In this document: piece by piece, positions 9,319 to 18,003 of the stretch | Position numbering within the stretch: position 1 is the stretch's first letter | Layout of the letters: each line of letters opens with the position of its first letter | Assembly: GCA_963812525.1 (NCBI GenBank) | Contig: CAWEVL010000009.1 | Coordinates: 744,001 to 808,000 of the forward strand | Direction: 5' to 3' | Length of the DNA: 64,000 bases | Source: Bog-756 sp963812525 | GTDB lineage: Bacteria > Actinomycetota > Acidimicrobiia > Acidimicrobiales > RAAP-2 | The notes under the pieces: model-generated | What the model saw: only the letters and a program-made list of their open reading frames with translations | Database searches by the model: none | What the model was told of the DNA's origin: nothing | Program-made: the position numbers and the translations under genes

Positions 9319-12129
9319 TCAGGGGGTGGCCAGGGGTACCGAAAGCGGGAGATCGGAGGAGGAGGTCCCCACCGACAGGGTGTAGGTGCCCGGCACGGTG
9401 GCCCATCCGGCACCGAGGTAGGCCCGGAACGCCGTGGTCGGCACGTCCAGCGTGACCGTCCGGGAGTGCCCCGGCACCAGGGCCACCGGGGCGAACGCCA
9501 CCAGCTGGGCCGGCGGCTCGGCGGCGGCGGCCGGGTAGGTCAGATAGGCCTGGGGCACGGCGGTCCCGGCCCGGTCCCCGGTGTCCCGCACCCTGACCCG
9601 CAGGGCGAACCCGTCCGCCGACCGGGACAGGGTGAGCCGGGAGAGGGAGAACCGGGTGTAGGACAGCCCGTAGCCGAAGGGGAAGAGGGGCCGGATCCCG
9701 GCGGCATGGTCGTAGCGGTAGCCCACCTCGAGCCCCTCGGAGTACGTCGAGGTCAGACCGATCCCCGGCCACTGGGCCGGGGTGCCGACCCCGGTGAGGT
9801 CGTTGCCCCCCGGGAAGGTGACCGGCAGCCGACCGGCCGGATCCGCGTCACCGAAGAGGAGGGCGGCGATGGCGGCCCCGTCCTCCTCGCCCGGGTACCA
9901 CGCTTCCAGCACGCCCCGGACCTGGCCCAGCCAGGGCATGAGCACGGGGCCACCGGTGTTCAGCACCACGACGGTGCGCGGGTTGGCGGCGGCCACCGCC
10001 GCGATGAGGGCGTCCTCGTCGCCGGGCAGGCTGAGGGAGGGCCGGTCGAACGCCTCCGAGTTGAAGTCACCGGCGAAGACCACGGCCACGTCGGCCCGGC
10101 GGGCGGCGGCCACGGCCGCCTCGATCCGCCCGCTGACGTAGGCCCACCCGAGGGTCAGCGAGCTGGGGGTGACCGACGTCTCCCCCGAGGGCGTCCGGTT
10201 GTCGATGGGCTCCCAGGCCAGGGCCAGCCGGTAGCGGTGGCCTCCGTCGAGCGTCACCGTCTGGGCCCAACGGCCGAGGGCGTGGCTCAGCGGGTCGGCG
10301 ACGGCGGCCACGCCGTCGAGGGTGAGGGTGGCGGCCCCCACCCCCTGGAGCGAGAAGGTGTAGAGGCCGGTGTGCGGTGGGGTGAGGGTACCGGTCCAGG
10401 TGGCCGAGACGTCCGACCAGCCCGGAGGCAGGACCACATGGGTGTGGAGCGGGGAGGTGGCCCGGCCGCCCAGGGAGAGGGCCCCGGTGCCCGGGGCCAG
10501 CGGGTTGTGCAGTCGCTCGACCGGCGCGGCGGGGAGCGCGCTGGGCAGGAGGTGGGTGGTGGTGGGATGGGGGCTGAGGGAGACGTCGACGGCGGGCTGG
10601 ACGGACTGGATCGAGGTCGGACCGGTGGCGTCGGGGTCGGTCTGGGTCAGGGTCAGGGTCAGTCCCTGGCCCGACCCGGAGGCCGGGGTCAGGAACCTCG
10701 AGGGCACGGCGGGAAGCTTGGCGGTGGTGCTCCCGCCGCCCGAATAGGTGACCCGGGTGCGCCCCCCGGCCCGGCGGCGGACGGCCACCAGCGGCGAGGA
10801 GGTGAACGGGGGCATCACCCGTGAGCTCCCGTAGCCCGACGTGACCGGCGTGGCGGCGGCGTCGGCGCCGATGACCGCCACCGTCCGGTGGGCGGAGGCC
10901 GCCAGGGGCAGGATGCCCCCGGCGTCCTTGAGCAGGACCGCCGAACGCTCGGCGGCGGTCAGGGCGAAGTCGCTGTGCGAGTCCGAGTCCACCGCCGTCC
11001 CCGGGGAGCCGGCCACCAGCCGGTCCACCAGTCCGTGGGCGAACATCACGGTGAGGATCCGGGCCACGGCGCCGTCGACCGTGGTCAGGCTCAGGCGGTG
11101 CTCGCGGACCAGCAGAGCCAGCCGGGTCACCGACGCCGGCTTGATCAGGTCGGTGCCGGCGTCGAGGGCGGCCACCGGGTCGTGGACCGATCCGAGGTCC
11201 GAGCGGATGATGCCGGTGAACCCCCACTGGGCCAGCTGGTCCGAGAGGGCCGGGTCCTGGCACTGGTAGGTGCCGTTCAACTGGGGATAGGCGCACATGG
11301 CGGCGGCCACGTGGGCCCGGGTGACCACGGCCCGGAAGGGCGGGTAGTAGAGCTCCTCGAGGGCCCGCGGCGACACCTGGTCGTCGAGCACGCCCCGGTC
11401 CGTCTCCTGGTTGTAGACGGCGAAGTGCTTGGCCATGGCCAGGGTCCCGGTGGACTGGATGCCGCGGGCGTCGGCCACGCCCATGGCCGCCACCAGGCGC
11501 GGGTCCTCGCCGAACCCCTCGTACGAGCGGCCGTTCTGCGGGACCCGGTCGATGTTGAGGGTGGGTCCCTGGACGACGTCGATACCCTGGCCGGCGGCCT
11601 CGGATCCCAGGACCTGTCCGTAGGTGCGGGCCACCCCGGTGTCGAAGGTGGCGGCAATCCCGAGGGGGGACGGCAGCTGGGTGACGCCGAGGTCGCCGTA
11701 GGCCAGGCCCTGCGGCCCGTCCTGGAGGGTCAAGGCCGGGATGCACAGGCGGGGCACGCCGGCGTCGATGTTCTCGTACGGCCCGGCGTGGACCAGGACG
11801 ATCTCCCCCAGCTTCTCGTGGACGGTCATCCGCCGGACCACGTCACCGGCCAGCCCGGCGGGAGCGGTGTGGCGGTCCAGGGCCTTTTCGAGCCAGGGGC
11901 ACCGGGTCACGTCCGCGGTGGTCGACGGCACCCGGGGTGGCGTGGTGCCGTGGTCGCCGAAGGTGAGGTCGACGGCGCCGTCGGCCAGGGTGTCGCTCAT
12001 CGGGGTCAGCGACACCAGGACCCCGACCACCACCACCCCCACCGCCGACAGGACCAGGACGAGCCGTCCGCGGCTCGTCCTCGGGCGCTCCTCCCGCACC
12101 GGGGCAGTTCTGTCAGGGGTTCGAGGCAC
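9319..12129 (-). CDS. Glycoside hydrolase family 3 with PA14 insert, membrane-anchored
   Basis: A 936-residue beta-glucosidase-type protein. A signal anchor (about residues 22-42) places it outside the membrane. The GH3 barrel follows: LQDGPQGLAYG, QGPTLNIDRVPQNGRSYEGFGEDP, AKHFAVYNQETDR, and the nucleophile Asp311 in IIRSDLGSVHD. The C-terminal GH3 sandwich has DVAVVFAGDFNSEAFDRPSL and GEEDGAAIAALLFGDADPAGRLPVTF. A PA14 carbohydrate-recognition domain is inserted at about residues 500-640, recognisable by GLYTFSLQGVGAATLTLDG, and a fibronectin-III-like domain closes the protein. The architecture matches PA14-bearing beta-glucosidases that split terminal beta-glucosides from oligosaccharides or plant glycosides. 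It stands alone, convergent with the pirin. Confidence 0.9.
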   Translation of the reverse strand: MPRTPDRTAPVREERPRTSRGRLVLVLSAVGVVVVGVLVSLTPMSDTLADGAVDLTFGDHGTTPPRVPSTTADVTRCPWLEKALDRHTAPAGLAGDVVRRMTVHEKLGEIVLVHAGPYENIDAGVPRLCIPALTLQDGPQGLAYGDLGVTQLPSPLGIAATFDTGVARTYGQVLGSEAAGQGIDVVQGPTLNIDRVPQNGRSYEGFGEDPRLVAAMGVADARGIQSTGTLAMAKHFAVYNQETDRGVLDDQVSPRALEELYYPPFRAVVTRAHVAAAMCAYPQLNGTYQCQDPALSDQLAQWGFTGIIRSDLGSVHDPVAALDAGTDLIKPASVTRLALLVREHRLSLTTVDGAVARILTVMFAHGLVDRLVAGSPGTAVDSDSHSDFALTAAERSAVLLKDAGGILPLAASAHRTVAVIGADAAATPVTSGYGSSRVMPPFTSSPLVAVRRRAGGRTRVTYSGGGSTTAKLPAVPSRFLTPASGSGQGLTLTLTQTDPDATGPTSIQSVQPAVDVSLSPHPTTTHLLPSALPAAPVERLHNPLAPGTGALSLGGRATSPLHTHVVLPPGWSDVSATWTGTLTPPHTGLYTFSLQGVGAATLTLDGVAAVADPLSHALGRWAQTVTLDGGHRYRLALAWEPIDNRTPSGETSVTPSSLTLGWAYVSGRIEAAVAAARRADVAVVFAGDFNSEAFDRPSLSLPGDEDALIAAVAAANPRTVVVLNTGGPVLMPWLGQVRGVLEAWYPGEEDGAAIAALLFGDADPAGRLPVTFPGGNDLTGVGTPAQWPGIGLTSTYSEGLEVGYRYDHAAGIRPLFPFGYGLSYTRFSLSRLTLSRSADGFALRVRVRDTGDRAGTAVPQAYLTYPAAAAEPPAQLVAFAPVALVPGHSRTVTLDVPTTAFRAYLGAGWATVPGTYTLSVGTSSSDLPLSVPLATP

Positions 12130-12272
12130 GGGCTCCGCCCAAGATAGCGACGACCGGGGCCCGGGTTGGGTCAGCTCCCGGGCTCCCGTGTCCCGACGGG
12201 ACCGACCCCGGGCCCCGGCTCCCGCACCGCCGACGGGCGGGGCCGGTCCCGTGGGCGGCGCCGACGGACTAG

Positions 12273-12360
12273 TTGATCAATCCACTCGGTTTTGCCAAGC
12301 TTGGGCCCGGGAACGCCGACCCGTGCTGGCGACCGACGCCCAGGGACCGTTCCGAGGAGA
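12273..12360 (+). promoter_or_regulatory. Candidate metYX promoter and ribosome site
   Basis: An AT-richer patch in a GC-rich spacer offers TTGATC (12273-12278), a 17 nt gap and CAAGCT (12296-12301); GAGGAGA (12354-12360) precedes the metY ATG by 8 nt. CAAGCT is a weak -10. A palindrome CCAAGCTTGG overlaps it. No SAM-I or SAM-IV core was found. Confidence 0.35.
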
Positions 12361-12368
12361 TCACTGCC

Positions 12369-13667
12369 ATGGCCGAATGGGGATTCGAAACTCGTCAGAT
12401 CCATGCCGGGGCGGTGCCCGACCCGACCACCGGGGCCCGGGCCGTGCCCATCTACCAGACCACGAGTTACACCTTCCGCGACACCGCCCACGCCGCCGCC
12501 CTGTTCGGCCTCGAGGAGCTGGGCAACATCTACACCCGGATCATGAACCCGACCCAGGCCGTCTTCGAGGAGCGGGTGGCGGCCCTCGAGGGCGGCGTGG
12601 CGGCGCTGGCCGTGGCCAGCGGCCAGGCGGCCGAGGCCATCACCCTCCTCAACCTGGCCGAGAACGGAGGCCACGTGGTCTCCTCGGCGTCCCTCTACGG
12701 GGGCACGTACAACCTGCTCCACTACACCCTGCCCAAATTCGGGGTCGAGGTGTCCTTCGTCGACGACCCCGACGACCTGGATGCCTGGCGGGCCGCCGTC
12801 CGGCCCAACACCAAGGCCTTCTATGCGGAGACCATCGGCAACCCCAAAGGTGACGTCCTCGACTTCGAGGGCGTGTCGGCCGTCGCCCACGAGCACAAGA
12901 TCCCCTTGGTGGTGGACAACACCGTGGCCACCCCCTACCTGTGCCGGCCCCTCGGCCACGGTGCGGACATCGTGGTGCACTCGGCCACCAAGTTCATCGG
13001 CGGGCACGGGACCTCCATCGGCGGGATCATCGTCGACGGTGGCGCCTTCGACTACGAGGGCAGTGGCCGGTTCCCGGGCTTCACCGAGCCCGACCCCAGC
13101 TATCACGGGCTGATCTTCGGCCAGCTCCCCGAGGCCCTGTTCCCGGCCCGCTTCGTGCTGAAGGCCCGGCTCCAGTACCTGCGGGACATCGGGGCGTCCA
13201 TCGCCCCGCTCAACTCGTTCCTGTTCCTGCAGGGCCTCGAGACCCTCAGCCTGCGCATGGAGCGGCACGTGCAGAACGCCGTGGCCGTGGCCGAGTGGCT
13301 GGAGGCCCGAGGCGACGTCGCCTGGGTGACCTACCCCGGACTGGCCTCGAGCCCGTGGCACCAGCGCCAGCAGCACTACCTCCCCAACGGGGGCGGGGCC
13401 ATCATGTCCTTCGGCATCAACGGCGGGATCGAGGCCGGGAAGACCTTCATCGAGGGCCTCGAGCTCTTCAGCCACCTGGCCAACGTGGGCGACGTGCGCA
13501 GCCTGGCCATCCACCCGGCCTCCACCACCCACTCGCAGCTCACCGAGGCCGAGCAGGTCACCGCCGGGGTCACCCCCGACCTGGTCCGCCTGTGCATCGG
13601 CCTCGAGTCGATCGAGGACATCCTCGCCGACCTCGAGGCGGGATTCCGCTCCATCAAGGGCACGTGA
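12369..13667 (+). CDS. metY: O-acetylhomoserine sulfhydrylase (aminocarboxypropyltransferase)
   Basis: A 432-residue PLP enzyme of the Cys/Met-metabolism family, which joins O-acetylhomoserine with sulfide (or methanethiol) to give homocysteine (or methionine). Seen: YQTTSYTFRDT, IYTRIMNPT, AVASGQAAEA, AETIGNPKGDVLD, the DNT segment that stacks on the cofactor, and HSATKFIGGHGTSIGG with the Schiff-base Lys208. The length (over 420) and the IYTRIMNPT / GHG features favour MetY over cystathionine gamma-synthase. ATG 12369 has a GAGGAGA site 8 nt upstream. Its stop TGA overlaps the GTG of metX by 4 nt, so acetylhomoserine production and use are translationally coupled. Confidence 0.95.
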   Translation: MAEWGFETRQIHAGAVPDPTTGARAVPIYQTTSYTFRDTAHAAALFGLEELGNIYTRIMNPTQAVFEERVAALEGGVAALAVASGQAAEAITLLNLAENGGHVVSSASLYGGTYNLLHYTLPKFGVEVSFVDDPDDLDAWRAAVRPNTKAFYAETIGNPKGDVLDFEGVSAVAHEHKIPLVVDNTVATPYLCRPLGHGADIVVHSATKFIGGHGTSIGGIIVDGGAFDYEGSGRFPGFTEPDPSYHGLIFGQLPEALFPARFVLKARLQYLRDIGASIAPLNSFLFLQGLETLSLRMERHVQNAVAVAEWLEARGDVAWVTYPGLASSPWHQRQQHYLPNGGGAIMSFGINGGIEAGKTFIEGLELFSHLANVGDVRSLAIHPASTTHSQLTEAEQVTAGVTPDLVRLCIGLESIEDILADLEAGFRSIKGT

Positions 13668-14794
13668 CCCGGGGCCCGCACCCGGGCGTGTGGGAGCCGG
13701 GGGACGAGCCGGGCGGCCGCCAGCTGGTGCAGCTGTTCGGCGACGGCTCCCCGGGCCTCGACCTCGAGGGGGGTGGCCACCTGCCCAGGGTCACCGTGGC
13801 CTACGAGACCTGGGGGGAGCTCGATCCCGATCGGGGCAACGCCGTGTTGGTCCTGCACGCCCTGAGCCTGGACTCCCACGCCACCGGGCCGGCCGGCCCG
13901 GGCCACCCGGCACCCGGCTGGTGGGACGGCCTGATCGGACCGGGCGCCGCCATCGACACCGACCGCTACTACGTGGTCTGCCCCAATGTGCTGGGCGGCT
14001 GCCAGGGCACCACCGGGCCGGCCTCGCCGGCGCCCAACGGCCGGCCGTGGGGCTCGCGCTTCCCGCCGGTGACCATCCGGGACCAGGTGGTGGTGGAGGC
14101 CGCCCTGGCCGACCGGCTGGGCATCGACCGGTGGGCCGGCGTGGTCGGGGGCTCGATGGGGGGGATGCGGGTGCTCGAGTGGTGCGTCGGCCATCCCGAC
14201 CGGGTGCGCCGGGCCGTCGTCCTGGCTGTCGGAGCGATGGCCACCGCCGGACAGATCGCCCTGTGCTCGCTGCAGATCCGGGCCATCAGAGCCGATCCCG
14301 CCTACGCCGGAGGGGACTACTACGCCACCGGGGCCCGTCCCTCAGCCGGACTGGCCCTGGCCCGGGGCATCGGGCAGTACTCCTACCGCACCGACCTCGA
14401 GTTCGAGAGCCGTTTCGGTCGGAGCGCCCAGGAGGAGGAGGACCCGCGCCGGGGAGGGCGGTTCGCCATGGAGTCCTACCTCGAGCACCACGGGGACAAG
14501 CTCACCCGACGCTTCGACCCCAACTCCTACATCGCCCTGAGCGAGGCCATGAACCATCACGATGTCGGGCGGGACCGCAACGGGGTGGCGCGGGCCCTGG
14601 CCGGGGTGCGGGCCGACGTGGCCGTGGCGGGCATCACCTCCGACCGCCTCTACCCCCTCGGACTGCAACACCAGCTGGCCCGGCTCCTGCCCGGTGGGCA
14701 CCCGGTCACGCTGATCGACTCCATGTCGGGCCACGACGGGTTCCTGCTCGAGACCGAGCAGATCGGTGCCGTGCTGGCGTCGGTCCTGGCCTGA
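13664..14794 (+). CDS. metX: Homoserine O-acetyltransferase (alpha/beta-hydrolase type)
   Basis: A 376-residue MetX, which acetylates homoserine from acetyl-CoA for the preceding metY. The alpha/beta-hydrolase triad is visible: Ser164 in GGSMGGM, Asp in ITSDRLYP and His in MSGHDGF near the C-terminus. VAYETWGELDPDRGNAVLVL, NVLGGCQGTTGP and NSYIALSEAMNHHDVGR are MetX landmarks. The chosen GTG at 13664 overlaps the metY stop (GTGA); a second GTG 25 nt on is possible but would lose the coupling. MetX proteins can prefer succinyl-CoA, and sequence inspection alone does not separate these; pairing with MetY favours acetyl. Confidence 0.93.
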   Translation: MTRGPHPGVWEPGDEPGGRQLVQLFGDGSPGLDLEGGGHLPRVTVAYETWGELDPDRGNAVLVLHALSLDSHATGPAGPGHPAPGWWDGLIGPGAAIDTDRYYVVCPNVLGGCQGTTGPASPAPNGRPWGSRFPPVTIRDQVVVEAALADRLGIDRWAGVVGGSMGGMRVLEWCVGHPDRVRRAVVLAVGAMATAGQIALCSLQIRAIRADPAYAGGDYYATGARPSAGLALARGIGQYSYRTDLEFESRFGRSAQEEEDPRRGGRFAMESYLEHHGDKLTRRFDPNSYIALSEAMNHHDVGRDRNGVARALAGVRADVAVAGITSDRLYPLGLQHQLARLLPGGHPVTLIDSMSGHDGFLLETEQIGAVLASVLA

Positions 14795-14847
14795 GGGACC
14801 ACCCGCCACCGCCCGGGGCCGCCCCTGTCACGGTTGTCGTAGCTCGG

Positions 14848-14886
14848 TTGTATAGTAATCTTGTAATTAAGTAATCTTTCAGGAGG
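14848..14886 (+). promoter_or_regulatory. AT-rich promoter with 16-bp-spaced direct repeats and strong ribosome site
   Basis: The nonamer AGTAATCTT occurs at 14854-14862 and again at 14870-14878, each preceded by TTGTA, in an AT-rich island within a very GC-rich region. Each copy holds a TAATCT -10-like hexamer: TTGTCG (14834-14839) lies 16 nt before the first and TTGTAT (14848-14853) 18 nt before the second. AGGAGG (14881-14886) follows, 5 nt before the ATG. The repeats could be an operator. Confidence 0.6.
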
Positions 14887-14891
14887 CAACC

Positions 14892-15479
14892 ATGGAGCAC
14901 GCAACGAGCAGTGGACGGCGCACCCGGGGCCGCCCCGGACGACCGGCCGGAGTGTCGGACGAGCACCCGTCGGTCGACGGCCTGACCGGCTGGCTGGCCG
15001 GCCGGCTCCCCGACCGGTGGTTCGAGGACGCACCCACGCTGGTGGTCGACCGGGACGAGATCCTCGTCGTGGGCAGACTGTCGGCGCCCGAGGTCCCCGA
15101 CGGGGCCGACGAGGTGACCGTGGCCGCCGCGGAAGCCGGCCGACTGTCCCGCTTCCGCGAGGAGACCCGTGAGGAGCGCATGGCGGTCGCACGCGAGGCC
15201 GAGCACCTGTTCGGGCGCAGCGTGGCCTGGGGGGCGGAGGCCGGGGGCACCCGGCAGGTCTTCACCAACCTGTCGGTCCCGGTGATGACCCGGCTCCGCC
15301 AACCCGAGCGGGTGGTGCTCGACACGCTGGTCGACAGCGGGGTGGCCCGGAGCCGCTCCGACGCCCTGCTCTGGTGCGTGAAGCTGGTGGCCACCAACGC
15401 CGACACCTGGCTGGCCGACCTGAGGGCGGCCATGGAGTCGGTCGAGAGTGTGCGACAGCAGGGCCCGACCGTGGCCTGA
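14892..15479 (+). CDS. Predicted DNA-binding protein (AT-hook-like N-terminus, RHH-like C-terminus)
   Basis: A 195-residue protein I do not recognise as a named family. It starts with a basic GRRTRGRPGRPAG stretch resembling an AT-hook, continues through an acidic middle (about residues 20-115), and ends in a segment (TRQVFTNLSVPVMTRLRQPE, then a VVLDTLVDSGVARSRSDALLWC helix) that looks like the strand-helix-helix layout of a ribbon-helix-helix domain with a C-terminal helix. Together with the repeat-bearing promoter, this suggests an autoregulated DNA-binding protein or a partition/nucleoid-type factor. The ribosome site AGGAGG 5 nt before the ATG makes the start secure. The function is an inference. 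Confidence 0.6.
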   Translation: MEHATSSGRRTRGRPGRPAGVSDEHPSVDGLTGWLAGRLPDRWFEDAPTLVVDRDEILVVGRLSAPEVPDGADEVTVAAAEAGRLSRFREETREERMAVAREAEHLFGRSVAWGAEAGGTRQVFTNLSVPVMTRLRQPERVVLDTLVDSGVARSRSDALLWCVKLVATNADTWLADLRAAMESVESVRQQGPTVA

Positions 15480-15535
15480 GGCGAGCGGGTGCGCCTGGGT
15501 ATCCTGGCGCGGGTGACGAGCGACGCCGTGTCCGG

Positions 15536-17134
15536 GTGAGGGTACCGGGCCCGAGGACCGGCCGACGGATGGCGCTGGTGGTGTCGGTCCTCTCCGGGCT
15601 CACGGTGCTGGGACCGTCGGCGCCCGCCGGATCGGACACCACCTCGGTCCCCCCGGACCCGGGGTCGTGGACGGTCTACCACCACGACGAGGCCGGTACC
15701 GGGGTGGCCGCCGGGCCGGCGGCCGTGAACACCCGCACGCGGGCCTGGACGTCGCCGGTGCTGGACGGCGACCTGTACGGTGAACCGCTGGTGGTGGGCG
15801 GCCGGGTGTTCGTGGCCACCGAGCGCAACACGGTCTACGCCCTCTCGTCCTCCTCCGGAGCGGTGGTCTGGTCCTCCCACCTGGGCGCCCCGGTCCCCGC
15901 CTCCGACCTCCCCTGCGGCAACATCCAACCCACCGTGGGGATCACCGGTACGCCGGTCATCGACGCGGCGCGGGGCGAGATCTTCGTGGTGGCCGACGAG
16001 CTGGTGCACGGTCGGGCCGCCCACGTGCTGGTCGGCCTCAACACCGCCACCGGCGCCACCGAGCTGACCCAGGATGTCGATCCCCCGGGGTCGGATCCGG
16101 CCGCCCTGCTCCAACGGACCGGGCTCACCTTGGCCTCGGGACGGGTGGTCTTCGGCTTCGGCGGCAACTACGGGGACTGCTCGACCTACCGGGGCTGGGT
16201 GGTGGGGGCGGACGAGGACGGGGGCCCGCCGGTCGACTTCGGGGTCGACACCGGGATCGGCCAGTCCCAGGGCGCGGTGTGGATGGGCGGTGCGGCCCCG
16301 GCCGTCGACGCCCAGGGCAACGTGTGGGTCGGCGTGGGCAACGGATCCGTCACCTCGGCGGGGCAGCCCTACGACCACAGCGACTCGGTGCTCGAGCTCG
16401 ACCCGGCGTTGCACCTCGTGCAGTTCTTCGCTCCTTCGGCGTGGGCGTCGGACAATGCGTCGGACCTCGATCTCTCCATGGCCCCGGCGCTGCTCGGCGA
16501 CGGGCAGGTGGTGATCGCCGGCAAGGCCGGCATCGCCTACCTGTTGGACGGGGCCCGACTCGGGGGCATCGGCGGCCAGCAGGCCTCGCTGGGCTCGGTG
16601 TGCCAGGACGACGTGGACGGGGGGAGTGCCGAGGTGGGGAACGTGGTCTACCTGCCGTGCCTGAGCGGCATCGTGGCCGTCAGGGCGGGGACCTCCCCGC
16701 CTTCGTTGCGGACGGTGTGGAGCTCCGGCACCGGGGGCGGGCCACCCATCGTGGCCGCCGGACTGGTGTGGACCATCGGACAGGACGGCACGCTCTCCGG
16801 GCTCGACCCGGCCACGGGCTCGGTCCGCCAGCAGGCCCTCATCGGGGTCCCGGCCAACCACTTCCCGACCCCGAGCGTCGGCGACGGGCTGCTGGTGGCC
16901 GCCTCCGCCGACCGCGTGGTGGCCTTCGCCGCCTCGGCGGTCTCGAGCGTCCCGACCGCCACCACCGGCCCGATCACGACGGCTCCGGTGCCCAGTCCGA
17001 CCGGGGCGGGCCGGCGCCACACCCTGCCGGCCGGGGCCGTGGCCGGCATCGCCGGGGTGGCGGTGGTGGTGCTCGGGGGGGTCGGGTGGCTGTTGTGGAG
17101 GCGTCGCCCCCGTCGGGATGGCCGGGGGGCGTAG
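15536..17134 (+). CDS. Secreted PQQ-type beta-propeller protein with C-terminal membrane anchor
   Basis: About 532 residues. A signal peptide (basic RTGRR then a hydrophobic core ending near APAGS) precedes PQQ/YVTN-like beta-propeller blades, visible as repeats of the type VGGRVFVATERNTVYALSSS, GAVVWSSHLGAPV, VWVGVGNGSV and GLVWTIGQDGTLSGLDPATG. A Thr/Pro-rich stalk, a transmembrane helix (AGIAGVAVVVLGGVGWLLW) and an RRRPRR tail anchor it at the cell surface. No PQQ-dehydrogenase catalytic residues were recognised, so it is more likely a binding or sensory propeller than an alcohol dehydrogenase. The GTG at 15536 is in frame just before the n-region; ATG 15569 is an alternative. No adjacent gene explains its role. 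Confidence 0.7.
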   Translation: MRVPGPRTGRRMALVVSVLSGLTVLGPSAPAGSDTTSVPPDPGSWTVYHHDEAGTGVAAGPAAVNTRTRAWTSPVLDGDLYGEPLVVGGRVFVATERNTVYALSSSSGAVVWSSHLGAPVPASDLPCGNIQPTVGITGTPVIDAARGEIFVVADELVHGRAAHVLVGLNTATGATELTQDVDPPGSDPAALLQRTGLTLASGRVVFGFGGNYGDCSTYRGWVVGADEDGGPPVDFGVDTGIGQSQGAVWMGGAAPAVDAQGNVWVGVGNGSVTSAGQPYDHSDSVLELDPALHLVQFFAPSAWASDNASDLDLSMAPALLGDGQVVIAGKAGIAYLLDGARLGGIGGQQASLGSVCQDDVDGGSAEVGNVVYLPCLSGIVAVRAGTSPPSLRTVWSSGTGGGPPIVAAGLVWTIGQDGTLSGLDPATGSVRQQALIGVPANHFPTPSVGDGLLVAASADRVVAFAASAVSSVPTATTGPITTAPVPSPTGAGRRHTLPAGAVAGIAGVAVVVLGGVGWLLWRRRPRRDGRGA

Positions 17135-17202
17135 CCGGGGTCCTCGCCCTCGACGGGCGTGCCATACTCGCCCGATGACCGACACCCCGGAGCGAGGCCG
17201 AG

Positions 17203-18003
17203 ATGCCGGTCGCGCACGCTGAGGGAGCGGAGCTCTTCTACGAGGTGACCGGGTCCGGGCCCCGCCTGCTGTTCGTGAACGGATCGGGCACCACCCTCCA
17301 CGAGTCGGGTCTGATCACGGGGGCGCTGGCGTCACGATTCGAGGTCCTGGCCTACGACTACCGGGGGTTGGGCCGGAGCGGCGAGGTGGATGCCGGCTAC
17401 ACCATGGCGACGTGTGCCACCGACGCCGCGGCGGTCATGGACGCCGCCGGCTGGGCGACGGCGCGGGTGGTCGGGCTCAGCTTCGGGGGGATGGTGGCGC
17501 TGGAGCTCGTGGTGTCCCAGCCGGGCCGGGTCGATCGGCTGGCCCTCCTGTGCACCTCGGCCGGCGGTGGGGGCGGATCGTCCTTCCCCCTGCACGACCT
17601 GGAGGACCTCGACCCCGCGACCAGGAACGCCCGCCGGCTCGCACTGCTGGACTCGAGGTTCGACCGGGCGTGGCTGGACGCCCACCCCGGCGACCGCTCC
17701 CTGGTGTCGGCGATGGAGTCCCGGGCCGCGGGTCCCGATCACCCGCGCCGGGAGGGGCTCCGGCTGCAGCTGCAGGCCCGCAGCACCCACGACACCTGGG
17801 ACCGACTGGCCACGATCGCCTGCCCCACCTTCATCGGGTGCGGTCGCTACGACGGGATCGCCCCACTGTCCAACAGCCGGGCCATGGCGTCCCGGATCAG
17901 CGGCGCCGAGCTCCACGTCTACGAGGGCGGCCACGCCTTCTTGGCCCAGGCCCCGGAGAGTTTCGACGACCTGGCCGCCTTCCTGCTGGCCGGTCCGACC
18001 TAG
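17203..18003 (+). CDS. Alpha/beta-fold hydrolase
   Basis: A 266-residue hydrolase of the 3-oxoadipate enol-lactonase/haloperoxidase-like type. The nucleophile Ser lies in GLSFGGMVA, the acid in GRYDGIAP and the His in YEGGHAFL; FVNGSGTTLHESG provides the oxyanion-hole region. The substrate cannot be told from sequence. GGAGCGAGG a few bases before ATG 17203 supports the start. It ends 4 nt into the convergent oxygenase gene, so the two 3' ends overlap. Confidence 0.85.
   Translation: MPVAHAEGAELFYEVTGSGPRLLFVNGSGTTLHESGLITGALASRFEVLAYDYRGLGRSGEVDAGYTMATCATDAAAVMDAAGWATARVVGLSFGGMVALELVVSQPGRVDRLALLCTSAGGGGGSSFPLHDLEDLDPATRNARRLALLDSRFDRAWLDAHPGDRSLVSAMESRAAGPDHPRREGLRLQLQARSTHDTWDRLATIACPTFIGCGRYDGIAPLSNSRAMASRISGAELHVYEGGHAFLAQAPESFDDLAAFLLAGPT

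Noticed and set aside
9700..12147. Long plus-strand frames opposite the GH3 gene
   Set aside because: No motif is present; composition is of the antisense type and GH3 on the minus strand is unambiguous.
12171..12368. SAM-I/SAM-IV riboswitch before metY
   Set aside because: The conserved core sequences could not be found; only GC-rich stems and a simple promoter-like patch are present.
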